Positions 7,568 through 15,503 of a stretch of 34,353 bases of DNA are shown in pieces. The first letter of the stretch is position 1; every line of letters starts with the position of its first letter. The stretch lies in contig CAYHKQ010000016.1 of NCBI GenBank assembly GCA_964357255.1, positions 1-34,353 on the forward strand, read 5' to 3'. Under the pieces are notes generated by a model. The model was not told the origin of the DNA and did not search any database. It saw nothing but the letters and a program-made list of their open reading frames with translations. Source of the stretch: JBBTIS01 sp038059855 (GTDB lineage: Bacteria > Elusimicrobiota > Elusimicrobia > JACQPE01). The position numbers and the translations under genes are program-made.

Positions 7568-8869
7568 CTACCCTACGGCGCCTCTCAAGCGCCAGGCATC
7601 CTGAAGCATTTTAAGGAGCCCCCGCTCCTTTAAAAACATCATGATCGTTTCTTTCTTGTGTCCTTTTTTTGGACGTCCATCCACGGTGAAATGATGATAC
7701 ATGGTCTCGCACAATAACCTCGGATAAACCTCAAGAATGCTCGTATCCTTTTCAATGTTGGACTCCACGTCCCTGTGATCCCATAAATCAGACCAAATGT
7801 ACGTGGACTTAATTTTCTCCTCGTAGAGCCGCAGGGCATTGCGGGAAAAATCGTTTTTCTTTTTCGACTCGACCACGGTCTCGCCGGCAAGCCTTCCGCT
7901 TGTCATGGCAAGGTTCGAGCCCTCGCGATGCGTTGGATTGACCATTTGCGCCGCGTCGCCGCTGATCAAAAAGCCGTCGCCGTAAAGAGGCGGCATGGAA
8001 TGAAAACCCCCCTCCGGAATCAAATGTCCCGAATACTCCACGGGCTTGGCTCCGGCGATCAAACGCGAAACAAGCGGGTGCGTCTTGACGAAATCCAACA
8101 GGTCGTAAGGCTTGATCATCTTTTTTCGAAGCTCGGAAAGCTTAGCGCCCACCCCGACGCTTAAGGTATCCTTGTTGGTGTAGACAAAAGCATAGCCCAC
8201 CATGCCCTGCGTAATCGAGCCGAAAAGCTCGATCGTTACGCCTTCGGTGGAATCCAGGGAAAAACGGTCCTCGATCTTCTCTTTGGGAAGGGCCAAAACC
8301 TCTTTGACGCCCATGGCCACCTCGTCCATGCGCCACTCGTCAATGACGCCCAGTTTCTGGGCGATAAGGGAATTGACCCCGTCGCAAGCCACCACGCAAT
8401 GGGCGTTCAAGTCCTCCCCCTCAGATGTCTTAACCCCCCTGACAACGCCGTTGGGGCGGATCACGTCCGAGATCGTAACCTCGCTGAATAACTGCGCGCC
8501 CTTCTCCTGCGCTTTCTTCGCAAACCACTGGTCAAATCTGGAACGGATGATCGTAAAACAATTGGGAGGATTCTTCCAATGGCCGCCGCGAAAAGACACG
8601 TTCATCCAATCCTCGCGCCCGCTGGTAATCACGTATCTCTGCTCGGTGATCACGCGCTCTAGGGGGCACTCGGGGTCCTTCCAAAAATCGGGCACGATGT
8701 CGGCCAAATTCTTGGCGTAGAGCACCGCGCCCTGGACGTTCTTGGCGCCCGGATACTTGCCGCGCTCAATCAGCGCCACGTTGGCCCCGGCCGCGGCCGC
8801 GCTCAGCGCGCAAGCCGAACCGCTGGGGCCGGCCCCCACGATAACAGCGTCAAAAATATCTTCAGCCAT
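7568..8869 (-). CDS. fixC: FixC-type flavoprotein (ETF:quinone oxidoreductase-like)
   Basis: This 433-aa FAD protein has GAGPSG at residues 12-17 for the dinucleotide fold, GERGKYPGAKN-like FAD contacts near 35-44, and the GDAAQMVNPTHREGSNLAM segment near the second FAD-binding region. The C-terminal YPRLLCETMYHHFTVDG stretch is typical of FixC. It would accept electrons from an electron-transfer flavoprotein and, with FixX, reduce quinone. The start is ATG 8869 with a weak ribosome site, 18 nt after the response regulator. With hydratase, dehydrogenase and thiolase genes downstream, an acyl-CoA dehydrogenase/ETF pathway is the likely donor, but those genes are not in this window. Confidence 0.93.
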   Translation of the reverse strand: MAEDIFDAVIVGAGPSGSACALSAAAAGANVALIERGKYPGAKNVQGAVLYAKNLADIVPDFWKDPECPLERVITEQRYVITSGREDWMNVSFRGGHWKNPPNCFTIIRSRFDQWFAKKAQEKGAQLFSEVTISDVIRPNGVVRGVKTSEGEDLNAHCVVACDGVNSLIAQKLGVIDEWRMDEVAMGVKEVLALPKEKIEDRFSLDSTEGVTIELFGSITQGMVGYAFVYTNKDTLSVGVGAKLSELRKKMIKPYDLLDFVKTHPLVSRLIAGAKPVEYSGHLIPEGGFHSMPPLYGDGFLISGDAAQMVNPTHREGSNLAMTSGRLAGETVVESKKKNDFSRNALRLYEEKIKSTYIWSDLWDHRDVESNIEKDTSILEVYPRLLCETMYHHFTVDGRPKKGHKKETIMMFLKERGLLKMLQDAWRLRGAVG

Positions 8870-8887
8870 AAAAATTAGCCGCTATTC

Positions 8888-9259
8888 TCATTTGGCCGCG
8901 ACTCCCAGCGCGAGCCTGACCTTGTCGAGCAAATCTTCGGAACGAAAAGGCTTGGCCAAAAAACCGGCGACATTGGCCGACTTGTCAAAAAGGGTTTTAG
9001 CGGGCTCCAGGGCGGTGAGAATCAAAACTGGAATCTGTTGCGTCCTTTTTTCCTGAAGCATCTGCGTCTGCAAAGAATAGCCGTCTACGCCCGGAAGCAT
9101 CACATCCAAAATCACCATATCCGGTTTAATCTCAAGAATCGAATCCCAGGCGCGCCGTCCGCTCGAGCAAGTTTTGACCTCGTAGTTAGAGCCTTCCAGA
9201 ATAATGCGGATCAGATCGAGAATTTCCGGCTCGTCGTCAATCACCAAAATTCTTGCCAT
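8888..9259 (-). CDS. Single-domain response regulator (CheY-like receiver)
   Basis: This is a 123-aa stand-alone receiver domain. The acidic pocket is Asp8-Asp9, the phosphoacceptor is Asp52 (VILDVMLPG), with Thr82 and Lys103 (AKPF). There is no output domain, so it signals through protein contacts. The start is ATG 9259, 2 nt after the cytochrome c stop and 18 nt before fixC, so it is embedded in the energy-metabolism operon. No histidine kinase is found in the window. Its role is unknown; stand-alone receivers act in chemotaxis, phosphorelays or polarity. Confidence 0.92.
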   Translation of the reverse strand: MARILVIDDEPEILDLIRIILEGSNYEVKTCSSGRRAWDSILEIKPDMVILDVMLPGVDGYSLQTQMLQEKRTQQIPVLILTALEPAKTLFDKSANVAGFLAKPFRSEDLLDKVRLALGVAAK

Positions 9260-9261
9260 AA

Positions 9262-9894
9262 TTATTTAATCGCGCTGGCCTCGTAAAGCTCCTTGTAGCG
9301 GGCGGAAAACTTAGCCTTAAACTGCTCCAAAAACGCTTGCCGTTGATTGCGCCATTGGGCCTTATTGGGCCCTGTTTTTCTCCGAACCGAATCATAGGCT
9401 AAAAATTCCCACACTTTTTTGCCTTCATCCTTCGTAATATCACAACCGGGCTTAGACATCATGCGCTTGACGTAACGTTGCCAGATATCTCCCTCCACCT
9501 GCCAAATATTCTTGTCCTTAAACATATCCGGATCGCTCTTCTTAAAAGCCTCCGCCTTGGCCTTGCGCTCCTCGACGTTCTTGCCGACGGGCTCGACAAA
9601 CTGCGAGCCGATCGGCCGCGCGGACGTGTGGCATTTGGCGCATTTCGTTTGAAGGACCGCGTAGCCCTCTTGGTACTGCTTTAGATAACCCGACACATCT
9701 ATCTTATCCGGCCCAAGGTCGTTCGCGTAAGGGTTGGATGCGGCTTTAGCCTTCTCCGCCTCCGCCGCAGAAGCGCCGGCGCCGGCCTTAGCCTCTGCGG
9801 CGCGAGACTCTCGGAACATTAAAACCAATCCGGCCGTCATTAAGCCGGCCGTAAAAACGACAAACGCGCTCTGCGATTTAAAATTCTCATTCAT
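9262..9894 (-). CDS. Exported monohaem cytochrome c
   Basis: This 210-aa protein has an N-terminal hydrophobic segment (about residues 9-27) ending near SRAAEA, a signal peptide or membrane anchor. An Ala/Glu/Lys-rich linker follows, then one haem-binding CAKCH at 85-89. Met145 or Met146 (KRMMSKPG) is the likely sixth ligand. The C-terminal ~50 residues are charged and helical. It is probably a periplasmic electron carrier. GGAGG 7 nt before the ATG at 9894 is the strongest ribosome site in this operon and marks the first gene. Position at the head of a FixCX/beta-oxidation operon suggests it helps pass electrons on to the respiratory chain. That is inference. Confidence 0.85.
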   Translation of the reverse strand: MNENFKSQSAFVVFTAGLMTAGLVLMFRESRAAEAKAGAGASAAEAEKAKAASNPYANDLGPDKIDVSGYLKQYQEGYAVLQTKCAKCHTSARPIGSQFVEPVGKNVEERKAKAEAFKKSDPDMFKDKNIWQVEGDIWQRYVKRMMSKPGCDITKDEGKKVWEFLAYDSVRRKTGPNKAQWRNQRQAFLEQFKAKFSARYKELYEASAIK

Positions 9895-9953
9895 CTGACA
9901 ACCTCCATAAATCTTAAGGATTACATCACCGGATAATTCCGAATGACGCTTGA

Positions 9954-9982
9954 TTTTTACAAGTTGCGGAAGCCTTTTGCAA
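9954..9982 (-). promoter_or_regulatory. Putative promoter of the cytochrome c-FixCX-beta-oxidation operon
   Basis: On the minus strand, TTGCAA (9977-9982) and TAAAAA (9954-9959) are separated by 17 bp, each matching four of six sigma-70 consensus bases. This would give a leader of about 50 nt before the ATG at 9894. Weak, by eye. Confidence 0.3.
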
Positions 9983-10049
9983 GCTCAAAAAACGCGCAAT
10001 CAAATTTTTTCCATAACTACTCGCGTCCCTTTAAAAAACAGGGTTTCCG

Positions 10050-10982
10050 CTAATCCATCCGGCGGTCGATGACGACGAAGCTGCCTGGGCGCCGGGTCGC
10101 GGTTTTGGCGTATTTTTTGAGCTCCGAAACAATCTCCACCAACTGGCCGTAATGCTCGATGGACCTTGCCTGATTGGTGACAATCGCCAGCGACAGACTC
10201 ATTAAAGGAAATTGATGGCGCGCTCCCTGGCGGTCGAGCGCTTCAATGAATCCCTGCCCGCGATGCTGGTCGCTGTAGCACGAAGCGGCGAAACGATCAA
10301 ATTCCTGGGCAATAAAATCAGCCATCAACCAGGCCCGGCCAGGGTCGGTGATCAACACGAAATCATCCCCTCCGATATGTCCGATAAAATCTTCTGGATT
10401 GCCCTTCGTGCGCACGGCCTCAAGTAGAATGGTTGCCGTGCGCACGATAACATCGTCGCCCTTTCTATAGCCATACATATCGTTGTAGGCTTTGAAATGG
10501 TCAATGTCTATATAGGCAAACGCCAATGGCCGGCCGGCCCTGATTCGCTCCATAGCCTCCTCTTCAATCAGCGTGCCTCCCGGCAACTTAGTCAAGGGAT
10601 TGGCCGCCAAAATCTGTTTATTGCGAATGAGCAGTCCCTCGGCCCGCACCTTGAGCTCGTCCGGATGAAAAGGCTTGGTTAAAAAATCGTCCGCGCCCGC
10701 GGTAAAACCCGCGATCTTGGCCGCCATGTCGCTCCTGCCGGTCAAAAATAAAATAGGAATATAACGAGTGGAAAAATTATGCCGGAGATCCCGGCAGACT
10801 TCATAGCCGCTCTTGCCCGGCATTTCAATATCGAGCACGATCAAATCGGGATATACGTCCCGGGCTTTAGCCGAGGCCTCGACGCCGTCCTTGGCCAGGA
10901 TCACGTCATGGCCAAGGCTCCGAAAAAAACGCTCCAGCAATTCCACGAGCTGTTCGTCATCATCGGCGATTAGAATCCGCAT
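10050..10982 (-). CDS. Response regulator with GGDEF domain (GGDDF variant)
   Basis: This 310-aa protein has a receiver domain (1-115; Asp51 phosphoacceptor, Thr81, Lys103) followed by a GGDEF domain (about 125-305). The substrate and metal segment DIDHFKAYND is intact (159-168). The signature is GGDDF (204-208), with Asp in the fourth place instead of Glu. The RxxD inhibitory site is absent (NPED instead). It would make cyclic di-GMP if active, under control of an unseen kinase. Start: ATG 10982 begins directly with MRILIADDDE; ATG 11039 would add 19 residues and has a GGCGGGG stretch upstream, so it is a real alternative. It is the last gene after the ABC exporter genes. Confidence 0.85.
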   Translation of the reverse strand: MRILIADDDEQLVELLERFFRSLGHDVILAKDGVEASAKARDVYPDLIVLDIEMPGKSGYEVCRDLRHNFSTRYIPILFLTGRSDMAAKIAGFTAGADDFLTKPFHPDELKVRAEGLLIRNKQILAANPLTKLPGGTLIEEEAMERIRAGRPLAFAYIDIDHFKAYNDMYGYRKGDDVIVRTATILLEAVRTKGNPEDFIGHIGGDDFVLITDPGRAWLMADFIAQEFDRFAASCYSDQHRGQGFIEALDRQGARHQFPLMSLSLAIVTNQARSIEHYGQLVEIVSELKKYAKTATRRPGSFVVIDRRMD

Positions 10983-11101
10983 CCTTTCAAGTCTAACAGC
11001 ACTTGCGAGAAAAATCTCGCGCTCAAGAATAGTTTCCATCGCCCCGCCGCCTGTGCGCGGGCACAACGCCCGCCTCGCGGTCAAGAGAGATGGCGGGGTC
11101 A

Positions 11102-11914
11102 TCAACTCGAAACCGAGGTGTACCGGCGAAGGCACCAATGCCACAGGGCCAACGAGGCCGCAACGGAAAATATCGCGAGCGCTCCCGCAAATACGACCCA
11201 ACCGCCCGCCAACAACCCTAAAACCGCTTTAGCGGGAAACGAAGTCATCACCGCGATGGGGATCACAAAGGTCAATATAAGCCTCATGCCGGGCGCGTAA
11301 ATATCCACAGGAAAACGGCCCAGAATCATCAAGTCTCGATATAACCAAATCGCATTTTCCATTTGCTGGGTTGCCACGGCAATCGAGGCCACCACCACAT
11401 GAATGGAAAACGCGATCGCAACCCCATTAAATATTAAAAAAATATAAAGGAACAGCCGTCCGGCCGTCAAAGATACGACCGGCAATTGGCCGATGGCCCA
11501 AAAGGTCAGAATGACCACCGGAATAGCCACTAAGAAATCCAGAATATCCACGGTCTGGCAAGCGACCCGGAAGAGCGCGCTCACCGGTTGAATCAAATAA
11601 TAATCAAGCTCACCCTCGGCCACAATACGACGAATGCCATAAATTCCCCTTAAAAAAAGCTGGGCGATCACATCCACCAGATTAAACGTCAAAAAAAACA
11701 GCATGGCCTCGGGCAACGTGTAGCCCTTGATCGTTTTGGTATGGCGAAAAATAGCCGTGATAAAAATAAAAAAGAAACCCAGCCGCACCAGCTTTCCAAA
11801 AAGCCAGCCGAGCGAATTCATGCGCGTGGCCCAAATCTCGAAAAAACTCATAGACGCCAAGCGAAGCCAAAGACGCGAATATTTTTTGGCGGTATGGAAT
11901 GTCATGCGGAACAT
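11102..11914 (-). CDS. ABC-2 type permease, second subunit
   Basis: This 270-aa polytopic membrane protein has about six hydrophobic helices. A conserved segment reads GRFPVDIYAPGMRLILTFVIPIA, which I associate with the ABC-2 permease family often annotated DUF990-like. It pairs with the permease immediately upstream and the ATPase before that, forming a two-permease exporter. ATG 11914 lies 17 nt after the previous stop; the frame extends further upstream into the previous gene, and ATG 11905 is also possible. The substrate is unknown; relatives export lipids, drugs or polysaccharides. Confidence 0.85.
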   Translation of the reverse strand: MFRMTFHTAKKYSRLWLRLASMSFFEIWATRMNSLGWLFGKLVRLGFFFIFITAIFRHTKTIKGYTLPEAMLFFLTFNLVDVIAQLFLRGIYGIRRIVAEGELDYYLIQPVSALFRVACQTVDILDFLVAIPVVILTFWAIGQLPVVSLTAGRLFLYIFLIFNGVAIAFSIHVVVASIAVATQQMENAIWLYRDLMILGRFPVDIYAPGMRLILTFVIPIAVMTSFPAKAVLGLLAGGWVVFAGALAIFSVAASLALWHWCLRRYTSVSS

Positions 11915-11931
11915 CTTGGGTGTTATTTCGA

Positions 11932-12735
11932 CTAACCACCCTCGGCCTGATATTCGGCCAAACCACGGCTCCAAAGCAACCGGACCATGACTATGAAAAC
12001 CGCGATCCACGCGGCCAAAAGGACGAGGCCCTCGGCAATCCGCGCCGGCTCCAAGCGCTCCAAGTAGATATTGAGCGGAAAAAAGACCAGATAGGGAAAA
12101 GGCAAAAGCCGCAAGGTCTTCTGCAGAACGTCAGGCAAAACATCCAGCGGAAAAAAAGCGCCGGAACAAAATTCCATAAAAAGCGAAGCGGCCCATAAAA
12201 ATCCGATAGACTCCGCGCTCCAAAATCCCGAGGAAGCCAATGCCAGGCCGATCCAGTAATAAAGGAAAACAGCCAGAACCACGGCGGCGCCGGCCAAAAC
12301 GAAAGTCGAAAACTGCGCCGGCCAATAGAGCTTGGCGTCAAATATCCAAACCAAAACCATCACCTCCGCCAAAGCGGCCAAAACCCGAATCGTTTTGTCC
12401 GAAAGGTCCAAGGCCAATTGATACCCAAACACGTGAACCGGCCGCAATAAAAGCGACGAAAGCCGGCCGCGCGCGATCTCCCAGGTCAGCTCAAAGGAGC
12501 GGTTGGTGAGCACTAGGGCCCGCAAAATCGCCAGGCCAAGAACATAGGTGAGCATCTGAGAGCGCGAATAACCCAAAAAAGACTTGGACGGATCGCTCAG
12601 GAGGCTTGACCATAAAAAATAAAGGGACAGAACAACGCACAGGCTTCGGACTCTCTCCATCAGCAAAGAGGCGCGCCTCTCCATTTCCTGCTCAAGGTTT
12701 AAGGCGTAAACCGTGGCGTATTTTGCGAAGCCCAA
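11932..12735 (-). CDS. ABC-2 type permease, first subunit
   Basis: This 267-aa polytopic inner-membrane protein has about six helices, with the GRLSSLLLRPVHVFGYQL cytoplasmic segment and FPLDVLPDVLQKTLRLLPFPYL motif that I associate with the ABC-2/DUF990-like permeases. It starts at a TTG (12735) with GGG ribosome-like bases upstream, directly after the ATPase stop. Together with the other permease and the ATPase it makes one exporter. The substrate cannot be told. Confidence 0.87.
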   Translation of the reverse strand: MGFAKYATVYALNLEQEMERRASLLMERVRSLCVVLSLYFLWSSLLSDPSKSFLGYSRSQMLTYVLGLAILRALVLTNRSFELTWEIARGRLSSLLLRPVHVFGYQLALDLSDKTIRVLAALAEVMVLVWIFDAKLYWPAQFSTFVLAGAAVVLAVFLYYWIGLALASSGFWSAESIGFLWAASLFMEFCSGAFFPLDVLPDVLQKTLRLLPFPYLVFFPLNIYLERLEPARIAEGLVLLAAWIAVFIVMVRLLWSRGLAEYQAEGG

Positions 12736-12737
12736 TT

Positions 12738-13745
12738 CTATCTACCCTTTTCAAAAATCGCGCGAATCACGTCTTCCACCGGCGTTTCCTCGATCGTCAA
12801 ATCAACGATGGGCGGCAACTTTTGGGCTGATTCCTTAAGAATCCTGGCTGCCACGGTTGGAATCTGCTCGCGCGGCACGCGGATTTCCGTGCTAATTGTA
12901 GAACCATTAACGGCTTCCAGGCCAAGCTCAGCCAGCGCTTGGGCCTCGGGGGGATGGGAAAAATCCACTAAAAGCCGTTTCATGGGGGCGTAGCGTTCAA
13001 TCAGGCTTTTTAGACCTCCGTCGTAAATTAGCCGCCCCTGGTCAATCACGATGATCCGCCGGCAGAGCTCGACCACGTCGTCCATATTATGGCTCGTCAA
13101 CAAAATCGTGGCCCGGTAGCGGCGGTTGTATTCCAAAAGAAATTGACGCACTTTTTTTTGCATGACGATATCGAGCCCCAAGGTAGGCTCGTCCAACAAC
13201 AAGAGCCCGGGCCGGTGCAGAAGAGCCGCGGCAAGCTCCGCCTTCATGCGTTCGCCCAGCGAGAGCTTCTTGCTCGGGCTCGATAAAAGCTTATGAAGAT
13301 CGAGAAGCTCGACCAGTTCCCCCAAGCTTTGGCGATAGAAAGAGTCATCCATCTCATAAATTTCCTTGTTGAGCCGAAAGGACTCCTCGATCGGAATCTC
13401 CCACCAAAGTTGGGAACGGTTGCCCATGACAAGGGTGATCTGGCGCAAAAATTCCTCTCGTCGCTCGCTCGGCGTAAAACCCAAGGTGCGCGCCGTGCCC
13501 GAACTCGGATAGAGCAGGCCGGAAATCATTTTAAGCGTGGTCGTCTTGCCCGCGCCGTTGGGGCCCAAAAAGCCGACCAATTCCCCCTCGGCGACCTCAA
13601 AACTAATTCCCTTGACGGCCTCGACTAGAGAATACTCCCGGCGCCAAAAAGCGCCCATCGCCCCCCAAAATCCAGGACGGTGCTTGGGAATACGAAAGGT
13701 TTTACTCAACCCTTGAACCGTTAAAGCCGGCTTTACCGAATTCAA
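12738..13745 (-). CDS. ABC transporter ATP-binding protein
   Basis: This 335-aa ATPase of the ABC-2 exporter class is intact. Walker A GPNGAGKTT is at 61-69, the Q-loop Gln at about 112 (NRSQLWW), signature LSLGE at 161-165, Walker B LLLLDEP at 181-187 and the H-loop His at about 219 (TSHNMDD). A C-terminal extension of about 85 residues follows, as in DrrA-like exporters. The NRSQLWWEIP sequence after the Q-loop is typical of ATPases that partner the two DUF990-like permeases. The TTG start at 13745 overlaps the stop of the upstream CoA-transferase gene by 4 nt (TTGA), indicating translational coupling. Confidence 0.93.
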   Translation of the reverse strand: MNSVKPALTVQGLSKTFRIPKHRPGFWGAMGAFWRREYSLVEAVKGISFEVAEGELVGFLGPNGAGKTTTLKMISGLLYPSSGTARTLGFTPSERREEFLRQITLVMGNRSQLWWEIPIEESFRLNKEIYEMDDSFYRQSLGELVELLDLHKLLSSPSKKLSLGERMKAELAAALLHRPGLLLLDEPTLGLDIVMQKKVRQFLLEYNRRYRATILLTSHNMDDVVELCRRIIVIDQGRLIYDGGLKSLIERYAPMKRLLVDFSHPPEAQALAELGLEAVNGSTISTEIRVPREQIPTVAARILKESAQKLPPIVDLTIEETPVEDVIRAIFEKGR

Positions 13746-14917
13746 ACAATCACCCTGCGCCTGCGAAGGTCCTGAATTTGCCGGGCCGAGAGACCGAGGG
13801 CACGCAGGACCGAAAGCGTGTGTTGGCCGATGCGCTCAGGATACAGGCCGCGCCTGGGGCGCGAGCGGGAAAAAGAAAAGGGATGGCCCGGCAAGGCCGG
13901 GCCTGGCCTTCGGCGACGCGCGCGGCCGCGGGCTATGAGCTGCGGGTTGACCAGGGCTTCCCGAATGGTCAGCACCGGTGAAACACACGCCTCTTGTCCT
14001 TCAAAAATGTCCGCCCATTCTTTCATGGTCTTCTTTTGAAACGTGCGGCGGAGTTCCCCCCGCACATCCTCCCAACGAGCCTGGTCGCAAGACGCCGCGG
14101 CCAAATCCTCGCGTCCGGTCAATCGCAAGAGCAGGCTCCTGGACAAGGACTCCACCGCGCCCACGGCCAGGAATCGGCCATCCGCGGCCGGATAAACGCA
14201 GTAAAAAGGATCGCGGCCCGTGGTTTCAAGGCACCCCGCATAATCCTCTTTCTCGCGCATAAGCGCGGCGTAAGGCAGAAACATCATGGAAAAAAGTCCG
14301 TCAAGAATCGAGGTGTCGAGATATTGACCCTTCCCGCTTTTCCGCCGCTCCCAAAGAGCGGCCAAAATCGCAATCACGGCAAGCAGGCTCCCGCCGGCTA
14401 AATCTCCCATAGGCACCGGGGGCAATACGGGATCCGCATCCCTCCTCGCGAGCATGGAGAGAAATCCGCTCAAGGCCATATAATTAATGTCGTGACTGCC
14501 GCGTCGCCGGTAAGGCCCGGTCTGGCCGTAACCTGAAATAGAGCAATAAATAATCTTGGGGTTGACCTTGGACAAGTCCCGATAGCCCAGACCAATTTTT
14601 TCCAGCGCCCCGGCGCGGAAGCTCTCCACAAAAATGTCGCTACGGGCCGCCATTTTAAGAATCAACCGGCGGCCTTCCTCTTTTTTGAAATTAAGGAACA
14701 CGGATTTTTTACCGGCGTAAACGGTGCTCATGATTATTTTCTTAGCGGCGCCGCCGGCAAACCAGGCCAGCAAGGGGTCGAGCATCTTGGGCATAGCCAC
14801 GCTGGTCACCTCCGCGCCCAACTGGGCCAGAATCATGGTGGCGTATGGGCCTGGCAAAATTCGACTTAAATCCAGGACCCTGACGCCATCAAGGGGCGGG
14901 GCATTCTTTTTTAACAT
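13742..14917 (-). CDS. CaiB/BaiF family CoA-transferase or alpha-methylacyl-CoA racemase
   Basis: This 391-aa class III CoA-transferase-fold protein has the N-terminal LDGVRVLDLSRILPGPYATM, SGYGQTGPYRRRGSHDINY, MGDLAGGS and KGQYLDTSILDG motifs. The SHDINY and GDLAGGS segments match the His and Asp positions used by alpha-methylacyl-CoA racemases, so the racemase (making branched acyl-CoA accessible to beta-oxidation) is slightly favoured over a CoA-transferase. The C-terminus is very arginine-rich (GRARRRRPG, LRRRRVIV). ATG 14917 has AGGAT about 7 nt upstream. It is the first gene of the operon with the ABC exporter and GGDEF regulator, and is separate from the beta-oxidation operon. Confidence 0.85.
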   Translation of the reverse strand: MLKKNAPPLDGVRVLDLSRILPGPYATMILAQLGAEVTSVAMPKMLDPLLAWFAGGAAKKIIMSTVYAGKKSVFLNFKKEEGRRLILKMAARSDIFVESFRAGALEKIGLGYRDLSKVNPKIIYCSISGYGQTGPYRRRGSHDINYMALSGFLSMLARRDADPVLPPVPMGDLAGGSLLAVIAILAALWERRKSGKGQYLDTSILDGLFSMMFLPYAALMREKEDYAGCLETTGRDPFYCVYPAADGRFLAVGAVESLSRSLLLRLTGREDLAAASCDQARWEDVRGELRRTFQKKTMKEWADIFEGQEACVSPVLTIREALVNPQLIARGRARRRRPGPALPGHPFSFSRSRPRRGLYPERIGQHTLSVLRALGLSARQIQDLRRRRVIV

Positions 14918-14960
14918 GGAAAAATCCTACAAAGATTAGCCCCATCGAGGTATTCACTTC

Positions 14961-14977
14961 ACGGGGGTCACCCCCGT
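14961..14977. other. Strong GC hairpin followed by T-run (terminator-like)
   Basis: ACGGGGG and CCCCCGT form a perfect 7-bp stem with a TCA loop, followed on the plus strand by TTTT. No plus-strand gene ends here. On the minus strand it would lie in the 5' leader of the CoA-transferase operon, where it could act as an attenuator or boundary. Function not shown. Confidence 0.5.
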
Positions 14978-14998
14978 TTTCCTTTAACTCATTCCGCG

Positions 14999-15142
14999 AA
15001 TTTCTTTAGCCAATCGAAGTGGCCAAGGAAGGCCGCTCGTGGTGAGCTTGTCGAACCATGAGCAAAACGCGAACTTCGCCTTGGCTCATCCTTCGACAAG
15101 CTCAGGATGAGCGGTGTAACTTCAAATGGCTAAAGAAATTCC
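14999..15142. repeat. Nested ~144-nt inverted repeat (MITE/REP-like)
   Basis: The outer arms (14999-15021 and 15119-15142) pair at about 21 of 23 positions. Inner arms contain GAGCTTGTCGAA (15044-15055) and TTCGACAAGCTC (15092-15103). The inner CTTCGACAAGCTCAGGATGAG type is a known dispersed repeat of many bacterial genomes. It is followed by another small inverted repeat, ATTCCGC/GCGGGAAT (15143-15161). Together with 14961-14977 these elements fill the divergent intergenic region; no gene is seen between 14918 and 15227. Confidence 0.7.
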
Positions 15143-15227
15143 ATTCCGCAAAGGCGGGAATACGGATTATTCAATTGAAGACGTGGGAGTCGGAATCCAA
15201 TTACGGCGCCGGAGGTGAAAAAGGTAA

Positions 15228-15256
15228 TTGTCTACTTGCTCCAGGTCTGCTATAAG
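15228..15256 (+). promoter_or_regulatory. Sigma-70-like promoter before the small membrane protein-tsaB operon
   Basis: TTGTCT (15228-15233), a 17-bp spacer, then TGC and TATAAG (15251-15256) form a good -35/extended -10 pair. Transcription would start near 15263, leaving a short leader with AGGTGA before ATG 15279. Confidence 0.6.
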
Positions 15257-15278
15257 ACTCCCAAAGGCAGGTGATGGA

Positions 15279-15503
15279 ATGAAAAAAATAATCTTCGCGC
15301 TTGGCTTGATCATCGGCTGGTTGTTTTCTTTGTTTGTGCCGCCCCCAGACTGGATGGAGACTCATATTCAAAACCTCTTCTACGCCGGACACACGCGCAT
15401 CGAGCGTGGCGTTAATGAAACCAAGAAAACCGTTTCCGAGCATTTACGCGAAAGCGCAGAGCAGCCAATGAAACAAGTTGAAAAACAACTTAAAGATCAG
15501 TAA
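15279..15503 (+). CDS. Small membrane-anchored protein of unknown function
   Basis: This 74-aa protein has an N-terminal transmembrane helix (about residues 4-22, MKKIIFALGLIIGWLFSLFV), then a charged amphipathic region rich in Glu/Lys/Gln ending in KQLKDQ, probably coiled coil. The ATG at 15279 follows AGGTGA at 5-nt spacing and a good promoter at 15228-15256; the frame's upstream part covers the promoter and is not coding. Its stop codon is immediately followed by the GTG start of tsaB, so the two are translated from one message. I do not recognise a family. The downstream C-terminal half might bind a partner at the inner membrane. Confidence 0.7.
   Translation: MKKIIFALGLIIGWLFSLFVPPPDWMETHIQNLFYAGHTRIERGVNETKKTVSEHLRESAEQPMKQVEKQLKDQ

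Noticed and set aside
14961..14977. Calling the hairpin a true terminator
   Set aside because: It has the right form, but no plus-strand gene ends before it and on the minus strand it lies upstream of the operon, so it is listed only as a hairpin.
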